64,000 bases of DNA from CBDATA01 sp965215615 (GTDB taxonomy: Bacteria; Acidobacteriota; Vicinamibacteria; Marinacidobacterales; Marinacidobacteraceae): contig OZ244068.1 of NCBI GenBank assembly GCA_965215615.1, forward strand, positions 124,001-188,000, in the 5' to 3' direction. A program made the position numbers and the translations under genes. Positions 26,259 through 35,500 of the stretch are shown here, in pieces. The notes under the pieces are model-generated. The model was not told where the DNA came from, searched no databases, and worked only from the letters and a program-made list of their open reading frames with translations. Position 1 is the stretch's first letter, and each line of letters begins with the position of its first letter.

Positions 26259-26979
26259 AGGTTCCTATAGCGAAAAGGCCAAGCAAAACAAAATCTATAA
26301 GGTATATCTGGTACTGAAAGACCGAGCATGGCATTGCCGTGAGTGTGAATATGATCATGTGGGTACAACTCAAATAGCGGGAAGCGGAGGGATCAAGGGG
26401 CTTCGCAATGGAAGCAGAGAAAGAGATGGACTAGAGATAAAAAGCGAAAACCATGAATGTCATAAATGTCAAAAACAGACTCGGCAAGACCGATGGACGG
26501 GCGAATTTCTTGATGCGATTCCCGTTGGAACATTTCCGAAACAATTTTCCAAGCGTGTACTCCAGTTACTTGATTACAAGGATGTAGTAGAAATGGCTGA
26601 AAGAAACCCCAGCCAGTTGACTATTGACCATAAACTGCCCAGAATCAGGTGGAATGCAGCAAGTGAGAAAATTCAAAATGATTATCAAAACATGAATGAC
26701 GGCGACATATTAAAATACTTCCAGTTACTCAAAAAATCCAATGGAGCAGTAAGTCACAATTTGCTGAAAAGTCGTGCTTGTGAAAGATGTGTTGATACAG
26801 GATTGAGAGGAACTCCATTTGGAATTCGATTTTTCTATCGAGGAGGTGAACATTGGGAACCCGAAGATGAAAAGAACCCGGAAGGATGTATCGGATGTGG
26901 ATGGTACGATTTTGCCGAATGGAGAGATCAACTAAACATATGGACGGAGCTTCTTTGGGAAGAAAGTAAAAAATCTTGA
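26239..26979 (+). CDS. HNH-type restriction endonuclease
   Basis: 246 residues. Two CxxC pairs near the start (Cys33/36, Cys74/77), then LTIDHKLPRIRWN (Asp130-His131), an Asn174 in SHNLLKSRACERC (Cys181/184), and a last pair in CIGCGWYD (Cys217/220): an HNH (beta-beta-alpha-metal) nuclease core with zinc clusters. It overlaps the methyltransferase gene and shares its AT-rich composition, so it is the likely cognate type II restriction enzyme. Recognition sequence cannot be read from this. Confidence 0.8.
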   Translation: MTVEKYEGSYSEKAKQNKIYKVYLVLKDRAWHCRECEYDHVGTTQIAGSGGIKGLRNGSRERDGLEIKSENHECHKCQKQTRQDRWTGEFLDAIPVGTFPKQFSKRVLQLLDYKDVVEMAERNPSQLTIDHKLPRIRWNAASEKIQNDYQNMNDGDILKYFQLLKKSNGAVSHNLLKSRACERCVDTGLRGTPFGIRFFYRGGEHWEPEDEKNPEGCIGCGWYDFAEWRDQLNIWTELLWEESKKS

Positions 26980-27016
26980 CTGTAGTCGTCTGGCATTTGC
27001 ACGCAAATCCCCGTTC

Positions 27017-27805
27017 GTGACCCTGTCCCTTCCGGCGCTCGCCGCCATCGCTGCCGTTTCGGGGCTCTACACCTCGCTCTGGGGAGCCTTCAAGGATTCC
27101 CCCTGGGAGGGCTTCAAGCCCCGCACCTTCCCGCGGAGCATCCTGTTCTCGTTCGGAATCGTCGCGCTCCTCTTCGGTGTCCCGGTGCTCCGCGAACGCA
27201 TCGCCGGGCTCGGGTTCGTCGGGGTCTTCTTCCTCGTCATGGGGATCGAGCGCTTTCTCGCCGAGCTCTACAAGGGGTTTTTCCGCAAGGAGCCCCAGGA
27301 GAAGTACTTCGTCCCGTCGCGGATCACCCTGCTGGGGCGGCCGGTACGGAGCGAAGCGGTGCGCCTCGTCGCCGGGGTGGTGCTGGTCTCGCTGGTCTTT
27401 CTCGTCCTGTTCCTCGGGTTTCCGGTGCGCGGGTTCCTCGGCTACCTCGTGGTCGCGTATCTCACCGGCCTGCTGGTCGCGGGTGGCGGGGCGTACAAGG
27501 ACGCTCCCTTCGAGGGGTTCCTGTTCCTCCGGTTCCAGCGGTCGGGGGTGGTCCTCGCGGTGCTCGCGCCGCTCTTCTGGTGGCTCGCTCCCGACGGGGG
27601 GGAAACACCGCTCGGCCTCCTCATCTACATGAACGGGGGGCTCGAGCGCTTCGTCGTCGAGTACTACAAGACCTACATCAAGCGGAACATGTCCGGGAAG
27701 TTCCGCCCCGACCTGCCCCGGGTCGAGACGCGTCGCCGGGAAGAACTCCACTACGCGGCGCTCGGGATCATCGTTCTGGTGGCGGTGATGGCCTTCCTCG
27801 ACTGA
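27017..27805 (+). CDS. Membrane protein with internal duplication, unknown function
   Basis: 262 residues, about six to seven hydrophobic segments, GTG start. The two halves repeat one design: GAFKDSPWEGFKPRTFPRS (about 24-42) and GIERFLAELYKGFFRK in the N-half, GAYKDAPFEGFLFLRFQRS (about 154-172) and GGLERFVVEYYKTYIKR in the C-half. The repeated Lys-Asp-Pro-Glu and Glu-Arg-Glu-Tyr-Lys residues look functional. No family is recognised. It is 2 bases upstream of the GMC oxidoreductase and so is likely co-expressed with it. Confidence 0.7.
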   Translation: MTLSLPALAAIAAVSGLYTSLWGAFKDSPWEGFKPRTFPRSILFSFGIVALLFGVPVLRERIAGLGFVGVFFLVMGIERFLAELYKGFFRKEPQEKYFVPSRITLLGRPVRSEAVRLVAGVVLVSLVFLVLFLGFPVRGFLGYLVVAYLTGLLVAGGGAYKDAPFEGFLFLRFQRSGVVLAVLAPLFWWLAPDGGETPLGLLIYMNGGLERFVVEYYKTYIKRNMSGKFRPDLPRVETRRREELHYAALGIIVLVAVMAFLD

Positions 27806-27807
27806 CG

Positions 27808-29277
27808 GTGTCCCTGCCCCCGGACGCGATCGTCATCGGCTCCGGCTTCGGGGGGGCGCTCGCCGCGCTGGAACTGGCTCGCGCCGGTGCCCGGGTGACG
27901 GTTCTCGAGCGGGGCGGCCGGGTGCACCGGGATGCCGCCGACTGGGATCCGCGCGCCATCCTGGTGGACCAGCGCTACCGGGCGGGGCCGCCGCTCCTCG
28001 TCCGCCAGCTCGGCGACCGGCGGAATCGGGAGACGGCCGAAAACCAGGTGGTGGGCGGCATGTCGGTCTTCTACGGCGGGGCTTCGCTTCGCCTCCGGGA
28101 GGCCGATTTCCGGAGCTGGCCGTTCCCCTATTCCGAGCTCGAGCCGTGGTACGCCCGCGCCGAACGCGAGCTCGGGGTCCACGGAAGCGAAGGCACCGAC
28201 CCGCTGGATCCCCCGCGAAGCACCGGCTATCCCTTCGCCCCCGTCGCCCTTTCTCCCCCCGCGGAACGGATCGCGGCCGCCGGCAGGGAGCTCGGCTATC
28301 GGCCCTTTCCGCTTCCGCTCGCGATCAACTTTTCGCGGGACCCCGACCGCTGCGTCCTCTGCAATACCTGCGACGGCTTCCCCTGTCGCATCGGTGCGAA
28401 AAACGATGCCGAGCGGATCCTCGCCCGCGCCGAAAGGCTCGGGGTCACGGTGCGCCCCCGGACCCTGGTCCACCGGCTGCTGGTGCGGGGCGGCCGGGTG
28501 GTGGCGGTTTCCGGCAGCGATCAGGACGACGGAAGCCCGCTCCGTTTCGAGGCGGCGGTCTTCGTGCTGGCGGCGGGCGCGCTCCAAAGCCCTGCCATCC
28601 TTTTGCGGTCGGGAATCGGCGGCGATCTGGTGGGCCGGTTCCTCATGCGGCACTGCAACGCGGTGGTCGCCGGGCTCTTCCCGTTCGAGACCAACCCGGA
28701 GCAGGTCTTCCACAAACAGCTCTGTTTCACCGATTTCTACGAGGACCGCCGCTCTTTGGACGGCCGGGCCACCGGGGTCATTCAGGACATCTACACCCCG
28801 GCACCGCCCGTGGTCCGCACCGCCGCCTCGCCGCTCGCAAAACTTCTGGCCCCCGATTTCGTGATCCGGCGGCTCCAGAACCTCCTTTGCGTCGCGGAAG
28901 ACGAACCGGACCCGGAGAACCGCGTCCTGGTCCCGGAGGCGGGCCGGGTTCTGGTGCGCCACCGCTACCGGAAGGCGGACCAGCAGCGGCTCGCCCACCT
29001 CACCGGCCGCGCCGCCCGCATCCTCCGGGCCGCCGGCGGGCTCTTCACCCACATCTGGCGGATCCGGAGCTTTTCGCACGCGGTGGGAACCCTCCGGATG
29101 GCCCGCTCGTCCGACGAGGGGCCCACCCGCCCGGACGGCCGCCTCCACGACGTGCGCAACCTCTACGTGGCGGACGGCAGCCTCCTCCCCGCCTCGGGGG
29201 GCGTCAACCCGAGCCTGACGATCGCGGCGGGCGCACTCCGGGTAGGTGCCAAAATCGCGGAAGCAGGCGCGGAGTGA
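27808..29277 (+). CDS. GMC-family FAD oxidoreductase
   Basis: 489 residues. FAD-binding AIVIGSGFGGALAALELARAG at the start (written from residue about 7), VVGGMSVFYGGAS (GMC signature region), CNTCDGFPCRIGAKND (cysteine-rich turn), and the C-terminal SHAVGTLRMARSSDEG and LYVADGSLLPASGGVNPSLTI typical of the choline/glucose dehydrogenase group. The GTG start is 2 bases after the previous stop; its stop overlaps the next start (GTGA). The substrate is unknown, probably a sugar or alcohol. Confidence 0.87.
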   Translation: MSLPPDAIVIGSGFGGALAALELARAGARVTVLERGGRVHRDAADWDPRAILVDQRYRAGPPLLVRQLGDRRNRETAENQVVGGMSVFYGGASLRLREADFRSWPFPYSELEPWYARAERELGVHGSEGTDPLDPPRSTGYPFAPVALSPPAERIAAAGRELGYRPFPLPLAINFSRDPDRCVLCNTCDGFPCRIGAKNDAERILARAERLGVTVRPRTLVHRLLVRGGRVVAVSGSDQDDGSPLRFEAAVFVLAAGALQSPAILLRSGIGGDLVGRFLMRHCNAVVAGLFPFETNPEQVFHKQLCFTDFYEDRRSLDGRATGVIQDIYTPAPPVVRTAASPLAKLLAPDFVIRRLQNLLCVAEDEPDPENRVLVPEAGRVLVRHRYRKADQQRLAHLTGRAARILRAAGGLFTHIWRIRSFSHAVGTLRMARSSDEGPTRPDGRLHDVRNLYVADGSLLPASGGVNPSLTIAAGALRVGAKIAEAGAE

Positions 29278-30200
29278 GCCCGACGGTCGCCATCGTGGGC
29301 TGCGGCGCGATGGGGCGGGTCCACGCGAGCTTCCTGCGGGAGCATTGCCGACTCGTCTTCGTCGGCCGCCGACGCGCCCCGGCGGAGGCGCTCGCCTCGC
29401 GTTTCGGGGGCCGGGTCGCCGGGAGTTTCGAGGAGGTTCTGGACCGGCCGGAGGTCCGCGGGGTGGTGATCGCGACCCCGGCGGAATTCCACGCCGAACA
29501 GGCGGCGCGGGCGCTCGCCGCCGGGAAGGTGACCCTCGTCGAAAAGCCGATGGCGGTGACCCCGGCCGAAGTGCGCTCTCTGGGCGAAGCCCTCGCGTCC
29601 GCACCGCCAGGCGCGCTGATGGTCGCCGAGAACTACCTCTACAAGCCCTCGGTGAAGCTCTTGCGCCGCTCCCTGCCCCGGATCGGCCCGCTGCGCCGGG
29701 TCACTCTCCGCAAGCGAACCCTCCAGGCCTCGGGCGGCTGGCGGGCGGGACACGGTGCGCTTATCGAGGGCGGCATCCATTTTGTCGCGCTGCTCGGCGT
29801 GATCGTGGACGAGCGGCCGGAATCGGTCACCGCCGATTTTCCGGGCGGAGAACAGCCGGAGCGCGCCTGCTTCCTCACCGCGAGCTACCGGTCAGGAGTC
29901 CGTGCCACCATCGAATACGCCTGGAACCGGCGCTCGCTGCCGGGAGGCATCTTCCAGCACTCGCGGATCGAAGGCGCTGGCGGGTGGATTCTCATGGAGA
30001 GCAACGGCCTCTATATGGCCTGCCGCGCCGGGGGTTGGGCCTGGCTCCGGTTGCCCGGTTTCGCCGACCTGATGGGCTTCCGGGCGATGGCCCGCGATTT
30101 CCGGAGCCAGCTCGCCGACCCGTCCCGGAAGCCGTTTTCGGACTACGCGCGCGCCCGCCGGGACCTCGAAATCATCTTTGCCGCTTACGGCCTGTCGTAA
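29274..30200 (+). CDS. Gfo/Idh/MocA-family oxidoreductase
   Basis: 308 residues. NAD(P)-binding VAIVGCGAMGRVHASFL at the start, then VVIATPAEFHAEQAARALAAGK and LVEKPMAVTPAEV (the EKP signature), ENYLYKPSVKLL and HGALIEGGIHFV in the catalytic domain. Such enzymes act on sugars and cyclitols. Third gene of a tight operon with the GMC enzyme and the duplicated membrane protein, which suggests a common carbohydrate or polyol pathway. Confidence 0.85.
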   Translation: MSPTVAIVGCGAMGRVHASFLREHCRLVFVGRRRAPAEALASRFGGRVAGSFEEVLDRPEVRGVVIATPAEFHAEQAARALAAGKVTLVEKPMAVTPAEVRSLGEALASAPPGALMVAENYLYKPSVKLLRRSLPRIGPLRRVTLRKRTLQASGGWRAGHGALIEGGIHFVALLGVIVDERPESVTADFPGGEQPERACFLTASYRSGVRATIEYAWNRRSLPGGIFQHSRIEGAGGWILMESNGLYMACRAGGWAWLRLPGFADLMGFRAMARDFRSQLADPSRKPFSDYARARRDLEIIFAAYGLS

Positions 30201-30224
30201 TCTGGCGCTTCAAGCCGGTTGCCC

Positions 30225-30340
30225 TGTGTTAGTCTGAACTCGCGCCGGGAAGTTCACCTCCTTAAACGCCCGGTGTCCGACCACGGTCGGGGGCTGTCGC
30301 AAGAGACCCACCCATCCCCAACAGCGGCAGCCCGAACGGG
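30225..30340. ncRNA. Possible structured RNA
   Basis: The gap between two converging genes holds several short complementary blocks in order: TGAACT with AGTTCA, CGCCGGG with CCCGGTG, CCGAC-CACG-GTCGG and GGGxCT with AGACCC. No known RNA family was recognised; it may only be a bidirectional terminator. Strand is undecided. Confidence 0.25.
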
Positions 30341-30344
30341 GGCT

Positions 30345-31505
30345 TCAGTCGTCGAAACGCGTCGGCCGGAAGCCGGCCAGCAGCGAAATCTCCACGTCGT
30401 CGAGGATTTCCATCGCGGCGAAGCGGCCGATCACCGGGGCCATCGTGATTCCGCTGTGCATGGACGCGAAATACACGCCGGGTGCCGCCGGGTGGAAGCC
30501 GACGATGGGGTGGCCGTCCTCAGGCAGGACGCGGTATCCGAGAGTCACCTCTTCCACCTCGAGGCCGGCTGCCGCCGGGAGCACGCCCGCGACCTCTTTC
30601 AGGATCCGCTCGCCCGTCGCCCGCGAGTGGTCGGTGTCTCCCGCGCCCGTGAAGCCGACCCCGGCGACCAGCCGGCCTGCCGCCGTCTGCTTCACATGGA
30701 CCTTCGGTGCGAGCGCGATCCGGTTCAGGATCCGGTCGGTCGGGGCCGAGTGAACCAGAACGCCCGGTGATTCGACGAGCGGAATCCGGACCCCCATTTC
30801 GCGCGCCAGATCGGGAGCGCCGAGTCCCGCCGCCAGCACCAGCGCGTCGAGTTCGTGGTCGCCGGCCGAGGTGCGTACCCCGCGGAGCGCGCCGAACCCG
30901 ATGTCCACGGCGATGACTTCGGCGATCCGGAATTCCGCTCCCGCCGTCTTCGCCGCTTCGAGGAGCGCGCGGGTCGCGGAGCGGGGTTCGACGGCCCCTT
31001 CGGCGCTCGCCCAGAGAGCGGCGAGCACCGGTGCCTCGGGCCGGAGCCCGGGCTCCAAATCGCGAAAGCGCTCCTCGTCCACCAGATGGACGGGGTACCC
31101 CCAGCGCTGCGCCCGTTCGAGCTGTTCGGGGAGGAGTCCCGCCCGGCCCGCTTCGACCCGGTATTCGAGGCTCCCGCCCCAGCTCACCTTGAGCGATTCC
31201 CCGAGTTCCGCTTCGAGTCGCCGCCAGCCCTCCATCCCCCGCCAATTCAATTCGTGGTAGGCGCGGGGGCGCTTCGAGAAGCTGGCGTTCATCCAGGCGA
31301 AGCTCTTTCCGGTGGCCCCGGCCGCCGGGCCCTCGCGCTCGAAAACGGTGACCTCGGCACCCCGTCGGGCGAGATGGAGCGCCACCGAACATCCGATGAT
31401 CCCGCCGCCCACCACTCCGATCCGGCGATCTCGATATCGTGCCGAAGCGATCCCGCGGTAGCCCGCGACTGCCGCCACCGAGTTCAGGAATCGCCGCCGC
31501 CGCAT
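30345..31505 (-). CDS. FAD-dependent oxidoreductase, DadA/glycine-oxidase type, with Tat-like signal
   Basis: 386 residues. MRRRRFLNSVAAVAGYRGIASA looks like a twin-arginine signal. It is followed by IGVVGGGIIGCSVALHLARRG (FAD site), TVFEREGPAAGATGKSFAW, and near the end YRVLPEDGHPIVGFHP and YFASMHSGITMAPVIGR, the DAO-fold pattern of D-amino acid dehydrogenases. It would oxidise an amine or amino acid, perhaps in the periplasm. Divergent from mutM, with 28 bases between the starts. Confidence 0.83.
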   Translation of the reverse strand: MRRRRFLNSVAAVAGYRGIASARYRDRRIGVVGGGIIGCSVALHLARRGAEVTVFEREGPAAGATGKSFAWMNASFSKRPRAYHELNWRGMEGWRRLEAELGESLKVSWGGSLEYRVEAGRAGLLPEQLERAQRWGYPVHLVDEERFRDLEPGLRPEAPVLAALWASAEGAVEPRSATRALLEAAKTAGAEFRIAEVIAVDIGFGALRGVRTSAGDHELDALVLAAGLGAPDLAREMGVRIPLVESPGVLVHSAPTDRILNRIALAPKVHVKQTAAGRLVAGVGFTGAGDTDHSRATGERILKEVAGVLPAAAGLEVEEVTLGYRVLPEDGHPIVGFHPAAPGVYFASMHSGITMAPVIGRFAAMEILDDVEISLLAGFRPTRFDD

Positions 31506-31533
31506 GAGAGGCTTCACTGTACCAACACCGCCA

Positions 31534-32406
31534 ATGCCCGAGCTCCCGGAAGCCGAATTCGCCCGCGAGAGCCTGGCCTCGTGGCTCGCCGGCCGGAGCC
31601 TCCGGGATCTACGGATTCCGGATGCCCGAACCCGGCGCGGCCAGAGCGAGGCGGAAATCCGCCGGGTCGCGGTCCCGAAAACGGTCCGGGAGGTCGGGCG
31701 GCGGGGGAAGTTTCTGTGGATCGGGCTGGATGGCGGCGAGGCGCTCCTGAACCACCTCGGGATGACCGGAAAGTGGCGATGTCTCGGGCCGGAAGAGGCC
31801 GACCCGCCCGCGACCCGCGCGACGCTCGGGGTGGGTCTTTCTTCCCGGGTCGTCTTCCTCGACCCGCGAAGGTTCGGCTTCCTCTCGCGGATGGTCGAGG
31901 CCGATCGGGCCCGACTGGCCCGTCTCGGGCCGGAGCCGCTCGGGCGGGGGTTCACCGCGGCGGTGCTCCGGTCGCTCCTTCGGGCGAGCCGGCGGCCGGT
32001 CAAGACGCTGCTGATGGATCAGGACCGGCTGGCCGGGCTCGGGAACATCCAGGCCACCGAATCCCTCTTTCGGGCGGGGATCCATCCGGCGCGGCCCGCC
32101 TCTTCGCTCCGGCCGGCGGAGACGGCGCGGCTGCACCGGGCGATTCGCAAGACGCTGCGAAAGACCATCGAGGAAGCGAGAGGAACGAGGCTCCGCTACC
32201 TGAGCGAGGGGAGCGCCGTCCGGAACCCTTTTCGGGCGTACGGAAAGGCTGGCGCGGCGTGTCCCGCGTGCCGAAGCGGTGCCATCGTTCGAACCGTGCT
32301 GGCGGGGCGAAGCAATTTCCACTGCCCGGATTGCCAACCCTTTGCCAACCCTTTGCCAACCCTCCGGTTCCGAGATAGGCTTGGCTCCTCTTCGGGTGAG
32401 TCTTGA
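31534..32406 (+). CDS. mutM: Formamidopyrimidine-DNA glycosylase
   Basis: 290 residues. The ATG at 31534 gives MPELPEAEF, where Pro2 is the catalytic nucleophile after Met removal and Glu3 its partner. GKFLW holds the conserved Lys, and LLMDQDRLAGLGNIQATESLFRAGIHP is the helix-two-turn-helix. The zinc finger is CPAC-x17-CPDC near the C-terminus. It removes 8-oxoguanine. About 24 extra residues follow the finger and are encoded in part by an 11-base tandem repeat. Confidence 0.93.
   Translation: MPELPEAEFARESLASWLAGRSLRDLRIPDARTRRGQSEAEIRRVAVPKTVREVGRRGKFLWIGLDGGEALLNHLGMTGKWRCLGPEEADPPATRATLGVGLSSRVVFLDPRRFGFLSRMVEADRARLARLGPEPLGRGFTAAVLRSLLRASRRPVKTLLMDQDRLAGLGNIQATESLFRAGIHPARPASSLRPAETARLHRAIRKTLRKTIEEARGTRLRYLSEGSAVRNPFRAYGKAGAACPACRSGAIVRTVLAGRSNFHCPDCQPFANPLPTLRFRDRLGSSSGES
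32331..32362 (+). repeat. 11-bp tandem repeat at the end of mutM
   Basis: TTTGCCAACCC occurs three times in tandem (the first copy one base short). Because 11 is not a multiple of 3, a change in copy number would change the reading frame after the zinc finger. Confidence 0.9.
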
Positions 32407-32507
32407 CGAGGCTCTTCAGGAAGCCAAAAGAGAGGGCGTCATGCTGAGAGCAGCAGCCAAACAGCAAATGGGTGGCTTTGCGGAGCCCACTCGGCGGGTG
32501 GGCATTA

Positions 32508-32521
32508 CCCCCCCCCCCCCC
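32508..32521 (+). repeat. Run of 14 C before the autotransporter gene
   Basis: Fourteen consecutive C, a classic slipped-strand site. With 14 C the GTG at 32472 is in frame with the autotransporter. The ATG at 32441, which follows AGAGGG, is out of frame and gives a 49-residue product ending at 32590; it would be in frame with one C fewer. The GTG at 32550 lies downstream of the run. Confidence 0.9.
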
Positions 32522-32549
32522 GAAAAATACGGGACGCGGGACGCGCGGC

Positions 32550-35500
32550 GTGAGTGGCCGTCCGCGCCGGGTAGGTACCCCGTCAAGTAAGAGCCTCCGG
32601 GGCATCCCCGCCACCGCCCTGTTCGCGCTGGCGCTGTTGTTCGGCTTCGCCCAGAGTGCCGAGGCGCAGACGACGCTGGTCAGCAACACGGGTCAGACAC
32701 AAACTGGCAGTTTTTTGTTCGAGTTTGCAACGAAATTCACCACCGGGGCCAACGCCGCGGGCTACGCGCTTTCGGAGGTGGACATCGCAGTGGGGCGCAG
32801 CAGCGTAACGGACTTGACGGGCAGAACCACGGTTGTCACGATCCGCGCCGGCGGCGGCACAAACCCCGGCGCCCTCGTGGCGACGCTCGTCAACCCGAAC
32901 AGTTTCACGTTAGATGCCCTGAACACCTTCACCGCCCCGGCGGGCACCGTGCTCGCGGCGAACACGACCTATTTCCTCGTGTTCAACGACGGCCGCGCGA
33001 CCACTGCTCAGAATATCCCTGTAACCGCCGCCTCCGGTAACGGGCAAACCGGTCAAGCCGGCTGGAGTATCGACAATGGCAGCCGCTTCCGGCAAACCGG
33101 TGCTTGGTTTATATCGACCCAATCCATGCGATTCGCCGTCAAGGGCACCCCCGCGCCGGCCGCGCCGACGGGTCTGACGGCGACACCGGGCAACGCGGAG
33201 GTCGTCTTGAAGTGGAACGACCCGTCGAACGCCGCCATCACGAAATACCAGTACCGCCAGAGGCCGGCCGGCGGCAGTTGGGGGGGATGGACGGATTTCG
33301 CGGCGAGCGATGCCACCACTGTCACGAGAGCGATCGTCAACCTGACGAACGGCACCGAGTACAGCTTCGAGATTCGCGCGGTGGCCGGGACGCTGAATGG
33401 TGCGGCATCGGAAACCGTGAGCGCCACGCCGCGAACCCCGCCGGCGGCTCCGGCCGGGCTGACGGCGACGGCGGGCGCGGGCGCGGTCGTCCTGAGCTGG
33501 ACCAATCCGAGCAACGCCGCCATCACGAAGTACGAGTTCCGCCAGGGTACGGGCCCGGTGGGCAGCGTCAACTGGGGGGAATGGACGGACATCGCGAGCA
33601 GCAGTGCGAGCACCACCACCCACACGGTGACGGGCCTGACGGGCGGCACGGCGTACAGCTTCCAGGTGCGTGCGGCGATCGGGACGTTGATTGGCCTTCC
33701 CTCGTCCATCGTACGCGCGACCCCGACGGCGGCCCGGCCGGCGGCGCCGACGAACTTCACGGCGGTGGCGGGTCCGGGCGGCGGCGAGGTCACGCTGCGC
33801 TGGACCCGTCCGAGCGGGACGATCACGGGCTACCAGTACCGGGTCCGTCGCCCGGACCAGAGCTGGTTCGGGTGGGCGGTCATGACTGGCGGCGCCGATA
33901 TCACCAGCTTCGTGGCGCCCGTTGGCAACGAGGCTCTGGATTTCCAGATGCGCGCGAGGAACGGGAATGCGGAAGGCGAAGAGTCGGCCATCGTGAGGGC
34001 GACGGCGGTGGCCCGGCCGGCGGCCCCGACGAGCGTGACGGCGGTGGCGGGGCCGCGGAGCGGCGAGGTCACGCTGGGCTGGGGCGACCCGTCGAACAGC
34101 GCGATCACGAAGTACCAGTACCGCCAGAAGTTGAACAGTGCCAGTACCTGGGGGGAATGGACGGACTTCACGGGCGGCACGACCGCGACCTCGACGAGCG
34201 GCACGGTGGCGGGGCTGACGAACGGGACGGCGTACGACTTCGAGGTGCGCGCGACGGCCGCGCCGGGCGGGACGGTGGAAGGCGCGGCCTCGGCGACGGT
34301 GACCGCGACGCCGAGCGCCCCACCGGCCAAGCCCGCCGGCTTCACGGCCAGGGGGTTTTCCGACAACTCGGTCGCGCTGAGCTGGACCCGCCCGTCGAAC
34401 AACGCCATCACGAAGTGGCAGTACCGCCGGAAGTTGAGCAGCGCCAGCACCTGGGGGGAATGGACGGACATCCCGGGCGATCCGCGCAGCAACCGCTACA
34501 GCGTGTCTGGATTGACTATCGGCACGACATACGACTTCCAGGTACGCGCCCTGGTGGGGACGGTGGAAGGCGCGGCATCGGACACGGCGACCGCGACGCC
34601 GACGGCGAGCCTGCTCTTCAGTGAAGCCGCGAGGTTCTTCACGCTGACCGCGCTGACGGTGGTGGAGGAAGCGACGGGCAGCTACCGGGTGAGGCTCGCG
34701 GGCGTGCCCAGCGGGGAGGTGACGGTGACGATCGCGAGCGACAACAGCGATGTGACGGTGGACACCGACAGCACGGCTCCCGGCAACCAGGACACGCTGA
34801 CGTTCACGACCACGGACTGGGGCACGTATCAGACGGTGACGGTGTCGGCGGCCGACGACGGCGACACGGCGGAGGACACGGCGACGCTGACGCACACGGC
34901 ATCGGGCGGCGGCTACGACACGTTGACCGGGAACGTGACGGTGGCGGTGACGGTGACCGACAACGACACGGCGGGCCTGGTGCTCAACCCGACGGCGTTG
35001 ACGGTGGACGAGGGAGACAGCGGGACGTACACGGTGGCGCTCGCGACCCTGCCGACGGGGAACGTGACGGTGACGGTCGCGGGGGCGAGCGGCGAGGTGA
35101 CGGTGGACACCGACACCAGCACGCCCAACGACCAGAACACGTTGAGCTTCACCACCACCACCTGGAGCACGCCGCAGACGGTGACGGTGTCGGCGGGGAA
35201 CGACGGCGACACGACGAACGACAGCGCGACGCTGACGCACACCGCGTCGGGCGGCGGCTACGGCTCGGTGACCGGAAACGTTGTGGTGACGGTGGAGGAC
35301 GACGACACGGTGGGCGTGACGACGGCGACGACCGACGACACGGCGACCGAGGGCAGCACTTCGGACACGGCGACCTTCACGGTGGTGCTGAACACCCAGC
35401 CGTCGAGCAACGTCGCGGTCACCGTCACCGCCCCCGCCGGACTGGAGCTCGCCGGCCCGGGCGGCAGCACGTTCAGCGGCAGCGCGCTGATCGCTTTCAC

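Noticed and set aside
30225..30340. 6S RNA or SRP RNA
   Set aside because: The conserved bulge or GGAA-type loop of those RNAs could not be found.
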